Assembly (NCBI GenBank): GCA_007026445.1
Contig: VDMD01000158.1
Location: 1 to 48,319, forward strand
Reading direction: 5' to 3'
DNA: 48,319 bases
Origin: Schizophyllum amplum
Lineage: Eukaryota > Basidiomycota > Agaricomycetes > Agaricales > Schizophyllaceae
The notes under the pieces were generated by a model, which saw nothing but the letters and a program-made list of their open reading frames with translations, had not been told where the DNA came from and did no database searches. This document shows positions 1 through 8,293 of this stretch, piece by piece. The position numbers and the translations under genes were made by a program. How positions within the stretch are numbered: position 1 is the stretch's first letter; each line of letters begins with the position of its first letter.

Positions 1-22
1 CCTTACACGACCCTCTTTGCAG

Positions 23-353
23 GCTCTCCAGGTAACTAGCCGCAACCTCGGAGCATCGCTGATGTTGCTGGTGCTCGCCGAGCTCATCGTGAGTCCACAC
101 GTTGCTCCTCAACCTGACTCACCTCGCATCTCTGCAGGGCATCTACCTTCTCTCCACCATCGTGCAGCTGCGTACGTCTTTCCCGCCCGAGAAGACAGAC
201 ACGGATGGCAACGCGCACGACAACAACCTCTTCTCTACGATCCCCGCGTACGAGGTGTTTGGCCCGCTGTTCGACTGTGCGTTTCTGGCGACGACGGCGG
301 TGTCGGTATTCGTTAGGTGGACGGCGGATCGGGTAGATGGGATGGGGAGGTAG
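23..353 (+). CDS. GPHR: GPHR family protein, 3' end only (copy 1)
   Basis: These are the last two exons of a Golgi pH regulator family gene: exon 6 at 23-88 and exon 7 at 138-353, ending in TAG. The gene continues leftwards off the window. The intron at 89-137 has a GTGAGT donor and a TGCAG acceptor and is 49 nt, two shorter than in the other copies because of small indels close to the window edge. The encoded part is the final pair of membrane helices plus a hydrophilic loop containing KTDTDGN once. The first bases (1-22) are the end of intron 5. The tail sequence is otherwise the same as in the complete copies. Confidence 0.85.
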
Positions 354-830
354 GGGCTGTCGAAGGGGGCGACGGAAGGAGGTGGTCGAGGGAGGGGGTG
401 ACGAGAGGGGAGGAGGGCAACGAAAGGGGGATTACGGAGGGAGGAGGGCGACGAAAGGGGGGAGGGGGGCGACACAGAGCGGGGGAGGGGGCGACCGAGG
501 AGGGGGGAGGGGGAGGACAACGGAGGGAGGAGATGGGGCGACGGCGAGGGAGGGGACGGCGAGGGGAGGGAGGAGGGGGAGGGCGACGAAAAGGGGGGGG
601 GAATGAGGGGGCGAGACGGAGGGGGAAGAAGGGAGAGGGAGGAACGAGGGGGAGGAGGGAGGGGAGGGAGGAGGGCGACGAGGGGGAGGGGGGACGAGGG
701 AGGGGGACAGAGGGGGAGGGCGACGAAAAAGGGGAGAAAGGAATGAAGGGGGGTGACGGAGGGGAAGGAATGAGGCAGGACGACGGCGAGGGGGGAGGGA
801 GCGCGAGGGGGAGGGGCGGACACCCCCTCG
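354..830 (+). repeat. G-rich purine tract after the GPHR stop (unit A)
   Basis: Nearly pure G and A on the plus strand, built from irregular pieces such as gggagggggcgacga and gggggcgacacagagcgg. It begins at the GPHR stop codon, so it would lie in the 3' UTR or terminator region with the G-rich strand as the RNA-like strand. Many G runs of three or more make G-quadruplex or R-loop formation plausible (inference). A second shorter purine stretch (gaggaggag type) follows at about 899-1009. Confidence 0.9.
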
Positions 831-1127
831 CTTCCCTCTCCCTGTTCCATTAGCATGCGGCATGCACACGAGGTGGAGGACGGCGACCATGGCTGGCAGA
901 CGGCGGAGGAGAGGAGGGATGAGGGATGAGGAGGAGGGAGAGGAGGAGAGAAGGGGAAGGGAGGAGGAGGGAGAAGGGGGGAAGGAAGGGCGAGGTCGAT
1001 AAGAGAGGGTGCTCGACGCACTTCTCATCTCGCTCTCATGTCCTCTCGTTGTCGCGCGCCTCCCTCCCCACCTTCCCTGACGGCCTACTTGTCGCTTTTG
1101 AGGCACGGCGAGTGGTGGCGACGCTTC

Positions 1128-1169
1128 GTAGTCTACGTCGTGTAGGCTGTAGTCTACGTCGTGTAGGCT
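1128..1169 (+). repeat. 21-bp tandem repeat, two copies (unit A)
   Basis: Two perfect head-to-tail copies of a 21-bp word that starts gtagtctacg and ends taggct, followed by a short degenerate third. The surrounding 1010-1700 region has no convincing gene. It holds a second direct repeat (aaggagtgacggaac..tgcaatcttg at 1315-1340 and 1446-1471), the first copy of which forms a small hairpin with a 7-bp stem (cgtgcaa/ttgcacg). Confidence 0.9.
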
Positions 1170-1775
1170 GTAGTAGTGTACTCGTTGCAAGTAGATAACT
1201 CTAATATGATGTTGATTTCTGCAAACTAGGTGTGAACGCGAGAGGGGGAGAAGGGGGCGAGCGCGCGAGCGGGGGAGTGTGCAGAAAGGAGTGAAAGGAG
1301 TGAGAGAGTCGTGAAAGGAGTGACGGAACGTGCAATCTTGCACGAGTGAGGACTGGAGAAGTGGACGAGTAGGGAAAGCACGACGAACAACAACAAAGGC
1401 AACGACTCGATGAGTGGAGCGAGACGGGGGGCAGGCGTTCACTCAAAGGAGTGACGGAACTTGCAATCTTGAGACTGCGAAAGAACGTCGGTGAGAGAGG
1501 GGATGGCATAGGACAGCGAGCGCGTACTCGCACTGCGCTCACTCATTCAGCGACATTGCGAGACATGACTTAGTTGTGACGATGTGGCGTGCTCAGCGAG
1601 AGCACTCGGGAACGCATTTGGGGGCAAATCATTTATATTCGTTATCACGACGTACAATACTGCTATATACCCAAGGCGACGCCCGTCCCTCCGACGTGAG
1701 GGCGTGAGTGGCGCGGTCAACGCGGCCCGTTCCCTTGATTGCGAGACCGACGCCGGTGTCGAGATCGCGGGTGCA

Positions 1776-2640
1776 GGAGTGCGAGTGAGACACTGTGCTC
1801 GTCCTTGAACAGCTTCTTGATGTGTGCGCGCATCGCCGAGGACGTCCCCGAGAGGCCCTCAACGGCCAATTCGGGGACAGGAGGTGCATCCGCGAGCAGT
1901 TTTCGCTTAGCGAACGCGGGTTGAAGGGTCTGCAAACAAGAAAGTGAGCGAGTTTCCTAAGTGGCGAGAATAAAAAGCGCCCAAATGCGACCACGACAGA
2001 GAACTACAGAGCGTCAATGAGGTGGGTCAGAGTCCATATGTAAGGAGAAGTAAGTGAGTAAACGGGGGGCAGGGAAATAGAAACCACGGTCGTGGTATCC
2101 ATTGACTTGAAAAGCCGCCGAGATGAGAAGATTAATCGAGGGTCAGCGGGCGAGTGAATCATACAGGAGGAAGTTAATCTGAGTGGCCAGGTTAACATGT
2201 CGAAGAACGGATGGGGTGAAGCGACAAAGGCGGAGGTGAGATATGATAATTTTCGAAAAAGCGCCGACCTTACCGTAGCTGTAGGCAAAAAGTGAGTGAT
2301 CCAGGGGGTATATCGAATATTCCTGGCGGTTTATTAGCACGCATTTGATGATCTAGTACTCACTTACAAGCAGCGAGACCGCTAGATCAACCCGCGTTGG
2401 GGATCATCCTGATGCTGTAACACGGACGATTAGTGCGAGACGGGCTGCGAATCGCACTCCCGCCGATGGTCCGTCATAGATCCCCGCCTTGACGAGGCAG
2501 ATGTCCCGGCGACGCGGCCCGCTGCGTCAACTCTGCGAGCTGCATTAGCAAGAACACAGACGTGTAAACAGCAAACTCACAAGAATTACGACAAATAAAG
2601 TGCGCGGCGGCGCTGCGCGCCGCCCGCCGCGCCCCAGACT
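1776..2640 (-). other. Candidate spliced gene or gene remnant, minus strand (unit A)
   Basis: Several intron signatures line up on the minus strand: a donor GTGAGT with an acceptor TGCAG near 2540-2580; a 45-nt intron at 2323-2367 (donor GTAAGT, branch GTGCTAATAA, acceptor CGCCAG); a donor GTAAGG at 2273; and an acceptor TTTGCAG just above 1929. The 49-nt exon 2274-2322 encodes EYSIYPLDHSLFAYSYG and has the same length in all units. The exon below 1929 encodes GTSSAMRAHIKKLFKDEH in A and GTSSATRAHIKKLFKNEH in C (exon top 28133), with several synonymous leucine codon changes and an in-frame 3-nt difference. Unit B has an extra base here that shifts the frame, and A, C and D have a stop between the upstream exons that B lacks. 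I recognise no domain. It is probably a hypothetical gene, decayed in part. Equivalents: exon 17406-17454 in B, exon tops 17058 (B) and 39213 (D). Confidence 0.3.
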
Positions 2641-2773
2641 CGTTCCCTCACCTCCCAAAGCAGTCGCGTAGGTCCCCGAGAATTCCCCGCGCGACTATTT
2701 TGACGTCTGGCTTCATTTTGCATTGATTTTTGTCGGGCAGACCCTCGCCAGAAACGCCCCCGCTTGGACCGGC
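2600..2773 (-). repeat. Inverted copy of the GC-hairpin module (unit A)
   Basis: The reverse complement of this stretch carries the same landmarks, in the same order, as the modules at about 6990-7580: ggtccaagcgg, tctggcga, cagacgtcaaaat, tgcaaaatga, tcgcgcggg and the GC core ggcggcgcgcagcgccgcc. It lies some 4.4 kb away in the opposite orientation. Equivalents: 17731-17901 (B), 28803-28973 (C), 39885-40054 (D). Confidence 0.75.
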
Positions 2774-3342
2774 ATATGGGTATCGGGGTGCCGGGACAAC
2801 GGCCAGAGCCAGTCGCCAAGGAGACGGAGGGCAAAGAGGTCGGCGGCGGGGGGTGGACGAGGTTGTGGGTGCATGTGTACGACATAATCCACTACCATAG
2901 AGTCAGTACGTGCCTTACAGTCTTGAGGAATACTCACCTCTATGGAAACGACGACGTCAGCGTCATTTGTCGAGCTGGCTGGCGGCCAACGCGGGCGCGC
3001 ACGTCACTCGCAAGTTGAACTTCGGAGGTCACGACCTGAGCACGTGGAGGGAGTTCGCGAACAGCCGTGAGTCACTGCCCAGCACACCAGCGTCAGTCAT
3101 GCTACGCCCACAAGAGCAAACACATGCACTCACGGGCGTGCACGGCCCCAGACCTGCACGGCAAGTTGTGGGTGCATGTGTATACGACGTGGCGCAGGTG
3201 AGGGGGGATTCGTTGTTGGTGGCTTGCGCAGCGCCGCGTGTCGTGATCGTCTACGCGAAGGCGTCAGTCCGCATTTAACGCGCAAAGGCGCAGGCACGCA
3301 CCGCAGTGAGCAAGGCACGATGACGACGACATTCGTCGCCGG

Positions 3343-3906
3343 TCACAGCACTAGAGGCGCATCTGCAAGGTTATAAGCACGCTGTGCGTAGCAGAGAGGT
3401 CGCGGCAACGCGCCTGTGCACCAGCGCATTGAGTACAACGCCCGAGGCGTCGAGAACGCGCGAGACCCTGACCTTCGCCGTCCATCACGCCGAGAGAGAC
3501 GTCCTCCGAGACGATCCGCGACGCCCGCCGCGGTTGTCACGAGGACGAGGCAAGCGGGTTGCGCTCGTCGAGAACAACGTCGGCGGACATCTCCGGCGGT
3601 CTCTCGTCCTGTCCGAGGAGTGGCGTGAGGGACAAGGTCGCCGTCGACCGAGGAGCTGAGGTCGTCGCCGGCGGCATCGACGGCAGTTGAAGACGCTCGA
3701 CGTCGGCCAGCGCGCCAGCCGAGGCGGACGGGCGCGGCAGGCGGATAGACGTCATGGTAAGAAGCAAGCTGCGTGAGGTCAGTTTCATATTCAATCAAGT
3801 CAATATAAAAACTTACTGGCACGCGCCCTGAGCGGTAACCGAGCTTGTGTCCTGGAGTAACAACGAGTTCATTTAAAGATGAATGAAAAGACCGACTGAG
3901 TGACAA
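3343..3906 (-). CDS. Hypothetical protein, 187-codon open frame with a likely 48-nt intron (unit A)
   Basis: A long open frame containing VVTPGHKLGYRSGRVP, LASYHDVYPPAAPVRLGW and, at the end, CYAQRAYNLADAPLVL. A 48-nt intron at 3769-3816 (GTAAGT donor, ACTGACC branch, ACGCAG acceptor) is in frame either way, so the spliced form is 16 residues shorter. Between A and C two of the three exon changes I checked in this frame are synonymous (GTG/GTT and AAC/AAT), whereas an overlapping frame gains a stop, which favours this frame. A has no ATG at the 5' end (the frame opens with TTG). In C and D a 10-nt difference places an ATG in frame. No domain recognised. Confidence 0.4.
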   Translation of the reverse strand: MSLSRSFHSSLNELVVTPGHKLGYRSGRVPVSFYIDLIEYETDLTQLASYHDVYPPAAPVRLGWRAGRRRASSTAVDAAGDDLSSSVDGDLVPHATPRTGRETAGDVRRRCSRRAQPACLVLVTTAAGVADRLGGRLSRRDGRRRSGSRAFSTPRALYSMRWCTGALPRPLCYAQRAYNLADAPLVL

Positions 3907-3919
3907 AGAGAACGAAGCG

Positions 3920-4320
3920 TTGACTGACCGCGTGTCGCGAGTGACAGGGAGGATAGCTGGATGTTTGCAAAGTTGATGTGCGGTTGGATAAAGCGAGCTG
4001 GAGCGAAGTGATCAGTAAACGAGGACTGGATACTAGGAGAAACTCACCAATAGTCGAGACAAACGTTGACGAGCTGCGTGTCGGGAGTGACAGGATAAAG
4101 CGAGCGGACCTGGAGCGAGATGATCAGTAGACAAAGACAGGATAATAGGAGAGGCTAAACAAATATCGAGACGGACGTTGAGGAACTGCGTGTTAGGAGT
4201 GACGATGGATTGCATCACGATAAAGCGGACCTGGAGCGAAATGATTAGCAGGCTGTAGGACGGCTTGAGCAGAAAGCTCACCAAACAATCGACGCCATGA
4301 TAGCCCGGCGACGCCTAGGT
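3920..4320 (-). repeat. Tandem repeat of about 125 bp with exon/intron-like structure (unit A)
   Basis: Three to four imperfect copies. On the minus strand each copy has a block like CACTCCCGACACGCAGCTCG followed by an intron-like block of about 50 nt that ends in TGATCA/TAATCA..CGCTCCAG. Donors are GTGAGC, GTTTAG and GTGAGT. In one frame the blocks read as variants of ARFI-SLPTRSSSTFVS; one copy has an in-frame TGA. It looks like a duplicated exon-intron pair. Equivalents: 19062-19455 (B), 30133-30526 (C), 41217-41610 (D). Confidence 0.6.
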
Positions 4321-4408
4321 GTGACAGGTAAGAAGACGAAGGATTAGATGAGTATTAGAGAGTGGGGAAGGTGATGTCGAAAACCAGAGGAACTGACTGG
4401 TCTTTATA
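4296..4408 (-). promoter_or_regulatory. TATA box and start region of a minus-strand transcript (unit A)
   Basis: TATAAAG reads on the minus strand at 4402-4408. About 110 nt downstream an ATG (4296-4298) begins MASIVW and is cut by a 51-nt intron (4231-4281, GTGAGC donor, CTAATC branch, CTCCAG acceptor). Joining to the next exon gives a stop after ten codons; skipping that exon stays open (VWSARFILSLPTRSSSTF). The same TATA word lies at 19540-19546, 30611-30617 and 41695-41701. Confidence 0.45.
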
Positions 4409-4468
4409 CCTGCCCGACGGCTATTTCTGCCGCGGGCAACCGATTCAGTTCCGCAGTATTCCATCACG

Positions 4469-4954
4469 CTACGCCGGGTACCACGCGGCGAGTTTAAGGC
4501 CGAGATCTGGACCCCGGAAAGCGGAAGATTCGGAGAGGGCGCCAAAGGCGCTGGTTTCTCGCCGACGCTCCCCTGCATCACACGTCAGCCCGGTAGCAAC
4601 GCAATCAAGTGGGAACATACCGACTCGGGCATGAGCGGCCGCGCGAGAAGTTGCCGCCGGATGGGCGGAAGTTCTGCGAGCTCGCCAGTCGACGCGCCAC
4701 AGCGCGTCCAAGTCGTTTGGCATGGTCCTTCTCGTGCGCCGCGTCGAGCAGAGCACGACAGAGTAGTAGCGCAGTGTGCCTTGAGTGACTCGAAACGCGT
4801 GACGAAGCGACGAGCACACGACAAGGCGGCAGTAGAGTCGGTGTGGGCGTTGAACTTGAGAGATCAGTGAAATCCCCTTTTGGAAGCCTTTGGCTGCTCG
4901 AAGAGCAGCGCGCCGCCGGCGCGCGTCGCCCACCTCGTCGACCGCATCCTTCAC
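4469..4954 (-). CDS. Hypothetical protein, 161-codon open frame with a likely 3' intron (unit A)
   Basis: The open frame contains VKDAVDEVGDARRRRAALRA, then MPNDLDALWRVDWRARRTS, and ends GPDLGLKLAAWYPA. Near its end is a textbook 48-nt intron (GTATGT donor, GGGCTGACG branch, GATGCAG acceptor) that is in frame with or without splicing. Substitutions between A and B are roughly one synonymous to two or three non-synonymous, so there is no clear sign of selection, but the frame is open in all four units. Upstream, the open frame in B and C extends to a further ATG and includes VLHDENIFYVELS. No family recognised. Confidence 0.35.
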   Translation of the reverse strand: MKDAVDEVGDARRRRAALRAAKGFQKGISLISQVQRPHRLYCRLVVCSSLRHAFRVTQGTLRYYSVVLCSTRRTRRTMPNDLDALWRVDWRARRTSAHPAATSRAAAHARVGMFPLDCVATGLTCDAGERRRETSAFGALSESSAFRGPDLGLKLAAWYPA

Positions 4955-5099
4955 CGAGAGCTCAACACAAAATATATTCTCGTCATGGAGTACACGTATA
5001 GCCGGGTGTCTGGGCTGTATGGGTGCAGAACGCGCCCTGTGAGCGAGGAGGAATCGTGCAGAGCGACGGCGAGCGCACCGTCGCCCTCTTCGTCTCGCA

Positions 5100-5511
5100 T
5101 CACGTTTCCATCATTTTGATGGGATATGTCAGCGCCCAGGACCCTGTATCTGAGAGCGAAAACTCACTGGATTCCGATGGAAGATGCGGAAGGGCGGAAC
5201 ACCCGTGCAAAGGAATAGCGCTACCGCGACCGCGCGCGGTGTCCGGCGGCCAGCGTGTCATCATACGTATGTCCGGACGGACCTCGGGAAGCAACAGCGT
5301 GAGTGCGGTGTCGTCAGCTGGAAGTCTGGGCGCGCGGTGAGGTAGCAGGGAAGGAGGAGAGGGTGTGGCATACCGTGTCAAGGAAGGTGCGGAGGCGCGG
5401 TTTGAGGCCTGAAGCGTCGAGATGCATGTTGGTAGACTAGAATGAGTCATCGAGAACGTCAGCCCCAGCTCGAACGACTACGCTACGGGCTCACCAAAAA
5501 CGACGCCACAT
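5100..5511 (-). CDS. Hypothetical spliced gene beginning MWRRF (unit A)
   Basis: Model: exon 1 at 5495-5511 (ATG TGG CGT CGT TTT TG), intron 5437-5494 (GTGAGC donor, GGGCTGACG branch, TTCTAG acceptor), exon 2 at 5374-5436, intron 5326-5373 (GTATGC donor, GCCCAG acceptor), then exon 3 from 5325 down to a GTGAG donor at about 5167 or, unspliced, to the stop at 5100. The spliced frame reads CLPTCISTLQASNRASAPSL, then TRLPADDTALTLLLPEVRPD. The second intron is 48 nt in A and D but 47 nt in B and C, while the flanking exons keep their frame; this argues for real splicing. Most substitutions are non-synonymous. No domain recognised. Confidence 0.42.
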
Positions 5512-5964
5512 AACAAAAACGCCCTTGTTCGCGACACAACGCAACGTTGGAGGCGAAGATCGCGCATCGGACAGCGGAAGCCGGTGTCTAAACACTAAGT
5601 GAACAAGTTTTGAGCCGGGAATATTTTGGCTTTGGGTGACAACTTACGGACACGAAGTGGTCGAGTTCTACATGCAGAACTCTTCCATCTTCTGGAACGA
5701 TAAGGTGGGACCGTGATCCCGCCCATCGGTACTTGCTGTGCGTGTTCTGGTGGTGTAGGACGCTCACCTCGGCTGTGTCTGGCCCATCCCCGGTGCCAGA
5801 CCGAAGCCGGGCGTCTTAGATGCGCGAGCGAGGTGCGCGCCACCCGAAACTCATTCGCGTATTGCGAGCGATCCACTTACGCTTCGCGCGCCGCATTTCT
5901 GCGATGAATGTATCAAGGTACAAGCAAGATGCCTGTATCGCCATCATAGCAGGAGGCAAGAACG

Positions 5965-7577
5965 ATGGGCGGGAAGCGAAGTTGGGGGCGCGAGATTGAC
6001 AGCAGTCGGCGGATGCGGACCGAACCCGCGTCCCATTCCGAATTTCGAACAAGTCCCGCTTGCTCTGTCCCATCGTCGTCCTCGCGGTGAACTCGCGCAC
6101 CTCCCCGCCGCCGAGGTACTTGCTTCATGCAAGCTCATAAATTGTATCATATGTACTTCTACCCGTCTAGCTCTACAAAGTGCGGCGCTTATTCAGAGAC
6201 CGCCGCGTCGCGCGTTTTCTCGACGGCCCAGCCTCGCCCGCCGCGCCGTCGGCGGCACCGTTCAGAGTACTCATCGCACCGGGAATTCACGGTGCCGCCG
6301 ACGGCTCTGCGAGCGCGACTGGGATGTTGAGAGGCGCCCGGCAAACACCCGCACGAGACGCCGGGCGAGGTCCAAATACAGAGATTCCACGCTCAGGGCA
6401 GGCTCAGGGTATGCCGTATGATCGGTCGCCTTGGTGAGTTTGGCCTTGTTTTGCGCCGTACCCCGCGAGTTCCGTGAGCGCTCGCATGTCCGGACGGCGT
6501 GTTTTACTTATATGCTCATCGTCATTTAGCTTCTCCTTCTTCGCCGGTGTCAACCTCCCCCGTCGTTCGTGACATTCCGATGTGAGTATCGGTCGTGACC
6601 AGCATCTTGTTTACCTCGTTGACCTTGCAACTAGCGCCCTTTGCCTCGCACTCAAGCTCCCATACCCACCATGCAATGCGACTCCCGCAACATCTCCGAC
6701 ACTCGACAACTCGCCTCTAGAACACGTCCACGCTCGCCCCCTCTACAGGCGACAATTTTGGACGGCCGGTCGACGACCGTGCAAATGATCGCGACGAGCG
6801 CAGTCAGAATGGCCACAAACGGCTGCGACGCGCCGCCCTGTCTTCAGGTGAGCTCAAAATGCTACACTGCTGATACCTAGCACTAACCCCGTCGCAGAGC
6901 GCCCCGCGCGACCTCACCACGGACCTCCCCGTCGAACCTCGCCACCTCCCCGCGCGCAACAAGCCGCGCGCGCTCTCCTTTCAACCGATCCGCCGGTCCA
7001 AGCGGAGAGGATTCCGACGGCGTTTCCAGCAGCAAAATCGATGCCAAAGGAGCGCAAATTTCACCAGATTCGCGCGGGGGTTCTCGAGGATGTTTTCGAC
7101 TTGGGGGGAGGATTAGGAGCGCGGCGGGCGGCGCGCAGCGCCGCCGCGCAGTTGTTGAGGTGCGTTGGTCAATTTATCTTGTATTTACATGCTAAAACCA
7201 CCTCAGGGTTCTCGTCAACTCCCGACAACCCCTTTCCCCGGTCCAAGCGGACGTCGTTCTGGCAACGATTCAGACGTCAAAATCGATGCAAAATGAGGTC
7301 GTTTTCCAAAAAATTCGCGCGGGAAGTCTAGCGGATTTCTGCGGTTTTGGGAGAGCGGCGGGCGGCGCGCAGCGCCGCCGCGAACTTGGCCAGGTGTGTT
7401 GGACAATTTACCTTGTATTTCCATGCTGACTGGACATGTAGGACCCCCAGCGCCCTCCGACTCTTCGCACGCTCTGAACAATTCCTGACGCACCGACGAC
7501 AATTGCGACCCCAAAATCGCTGCACAATGAGCTCGTTCTTTGAAAATTCGCGCGGGGAGTCTAGCGGAATTCTGTGA
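5965..7577 (+). other. Candidate multi-exon gene with duplicated exon modules (unit A)
   Basis: Chain of intron signatures on the plus strand: introns at 6116-6170, about 6474-6529 (TTTAG acceptor, TTCAG in B), 6582-6634, 6848-6897 (CTAAC branch), 7160-7206 (GTGCGT donor, CCTCAG) and 7394-7441 (GTGTGT donor, GCTGAC branch). Exon 6171 onwards can read LYKVRRLFRDRRVARFLDGP. The exon pair around 6582-6634 reads STSPVVRDIPI then ALCLALKLPY. Exon 7207-7393 is 187 nt, open in one frame in all four units (VLVNSRQPLSPVQADVVLAT ... GSLADFCGFGRAAGGAQRR), with only substitutions. The preceding exon carries a related block (PVQAERIPTAFPAAKSM ... IRAGVLEDVFDLGG). In A a TGA at about 6786-6788 interrupts the frame I followed. 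No domain named; start unresolved. Confidence 0.35.
6990..7577 (+). repeat. Direct modules of about 245 bp with a GC-rich hairpin core (unit A)
   Basis: Three successive modules share ggtccaagcgg or a degenerate version, a caaaatcgatgc word, ttcgcgcggg and, in the first two, the core ggcggcgcgcagcgccgcc (an 8-bp perfect stem around GCA), followed by an intron of 47-48 nt. The third is decayed and lacks the core. Equivalents: about 22060-22649 (B), 33135-33721 (C), 44260-44844 (D). An inverted fourth copy lies at 2600-2773. Confidence 0.75.
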
Positions 7578-7644
7578 TCTTGGGAGTGAAGAAGGACGTT
7601 GAGATGGTACGTGGCCCCTTTCCTGATGTGAATAGGGCGCTGAT

Positions 7645-8245
7645 AAGGTCGTGAAGCAATGTATTTTCTTCCGGCGAGCGGCGTCTGCGCGTCCATCCTC
7701 GCGCCCCCATCATTGCACCCCCATCTCATAGCGTCCACCGAAGGCACTGACATACGTGCTCTTTTCCGTGGAGTCGAAGACGCGCTAACGAAGTCGTGAA
7801 GCAATGTATCTTCTTCCGGCGAGCGACGTCCTCATCGCCCTCACCCTGAAGCGACGTATGCAACCGTTGAGACAACGTATGGCCCTCCGGCGAGCGGTGA
7901 GGCAACGTACCCTCTTCCCGCGAGCGCTGAGGCAACATATCGTCTCCCGGCGAGCGCGGCTTAGGCAATGAGGCAATGGATCGACGTCCGCCGAGCACGT
8001 CGTGTTCCCGCAGTTCAGGTGAGTCGCCCGACCTCGTAGGCGAACGCACGTTATGCTGACGGGTCCACCGAGGTCTTGAAGCAATGGATCGACGTCCGGC
8101 GAGCGGCCTAAGGCACCGACTATAACGTTGAGGCAACAGATCGGTGTCCGGCGAGCAGGCTTAGGCGACGTCTGGCGAGGAGGACCGAAGACGACTTGGG
8201 CGTTGAGGCAATAGACCGCCGTCCGGCGACGCGGTAGCGTTCTCG
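7645..8245 (+). repeat. Degenerate minisatellite of about 30 bp (unit A)
   Basis: Repeated word approximately gctgaggcaacgtatcg followed by tccggcgagc, with variable bases and spacing. Longer pieces recur as well (gtcgtgaagcaatgta twice, about 140 bp apart). Antisense it reads as LAGRRSIAS repeats, which explains the overlapping ORFs here. Confidence 0.8.
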
Positions 8246-8279
8246 CGAATGAGGTGTGCTTACACGCTGAGTCTGCTTT

Positions 8280-8293
8280 GGTGAGTTAGGAAT
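8280..8293 (+). repeat. Left terminal inverted repeat of the unit A insertion
   Basis: GGTGAGTTAGGAAT, perfect inverse match to 12386-12399, located two bases inside the left junction. Confidence 0.6.

Noticed and set aside
7645..8245. Possible CRISPR array in the repeats carrying a tccggcgagc core
   Set aside because: Repeats are degenerate, spacing is irregular, the intervening bases are related to each other, no cas-like genes are present, and the host is clearly eukaryotic.
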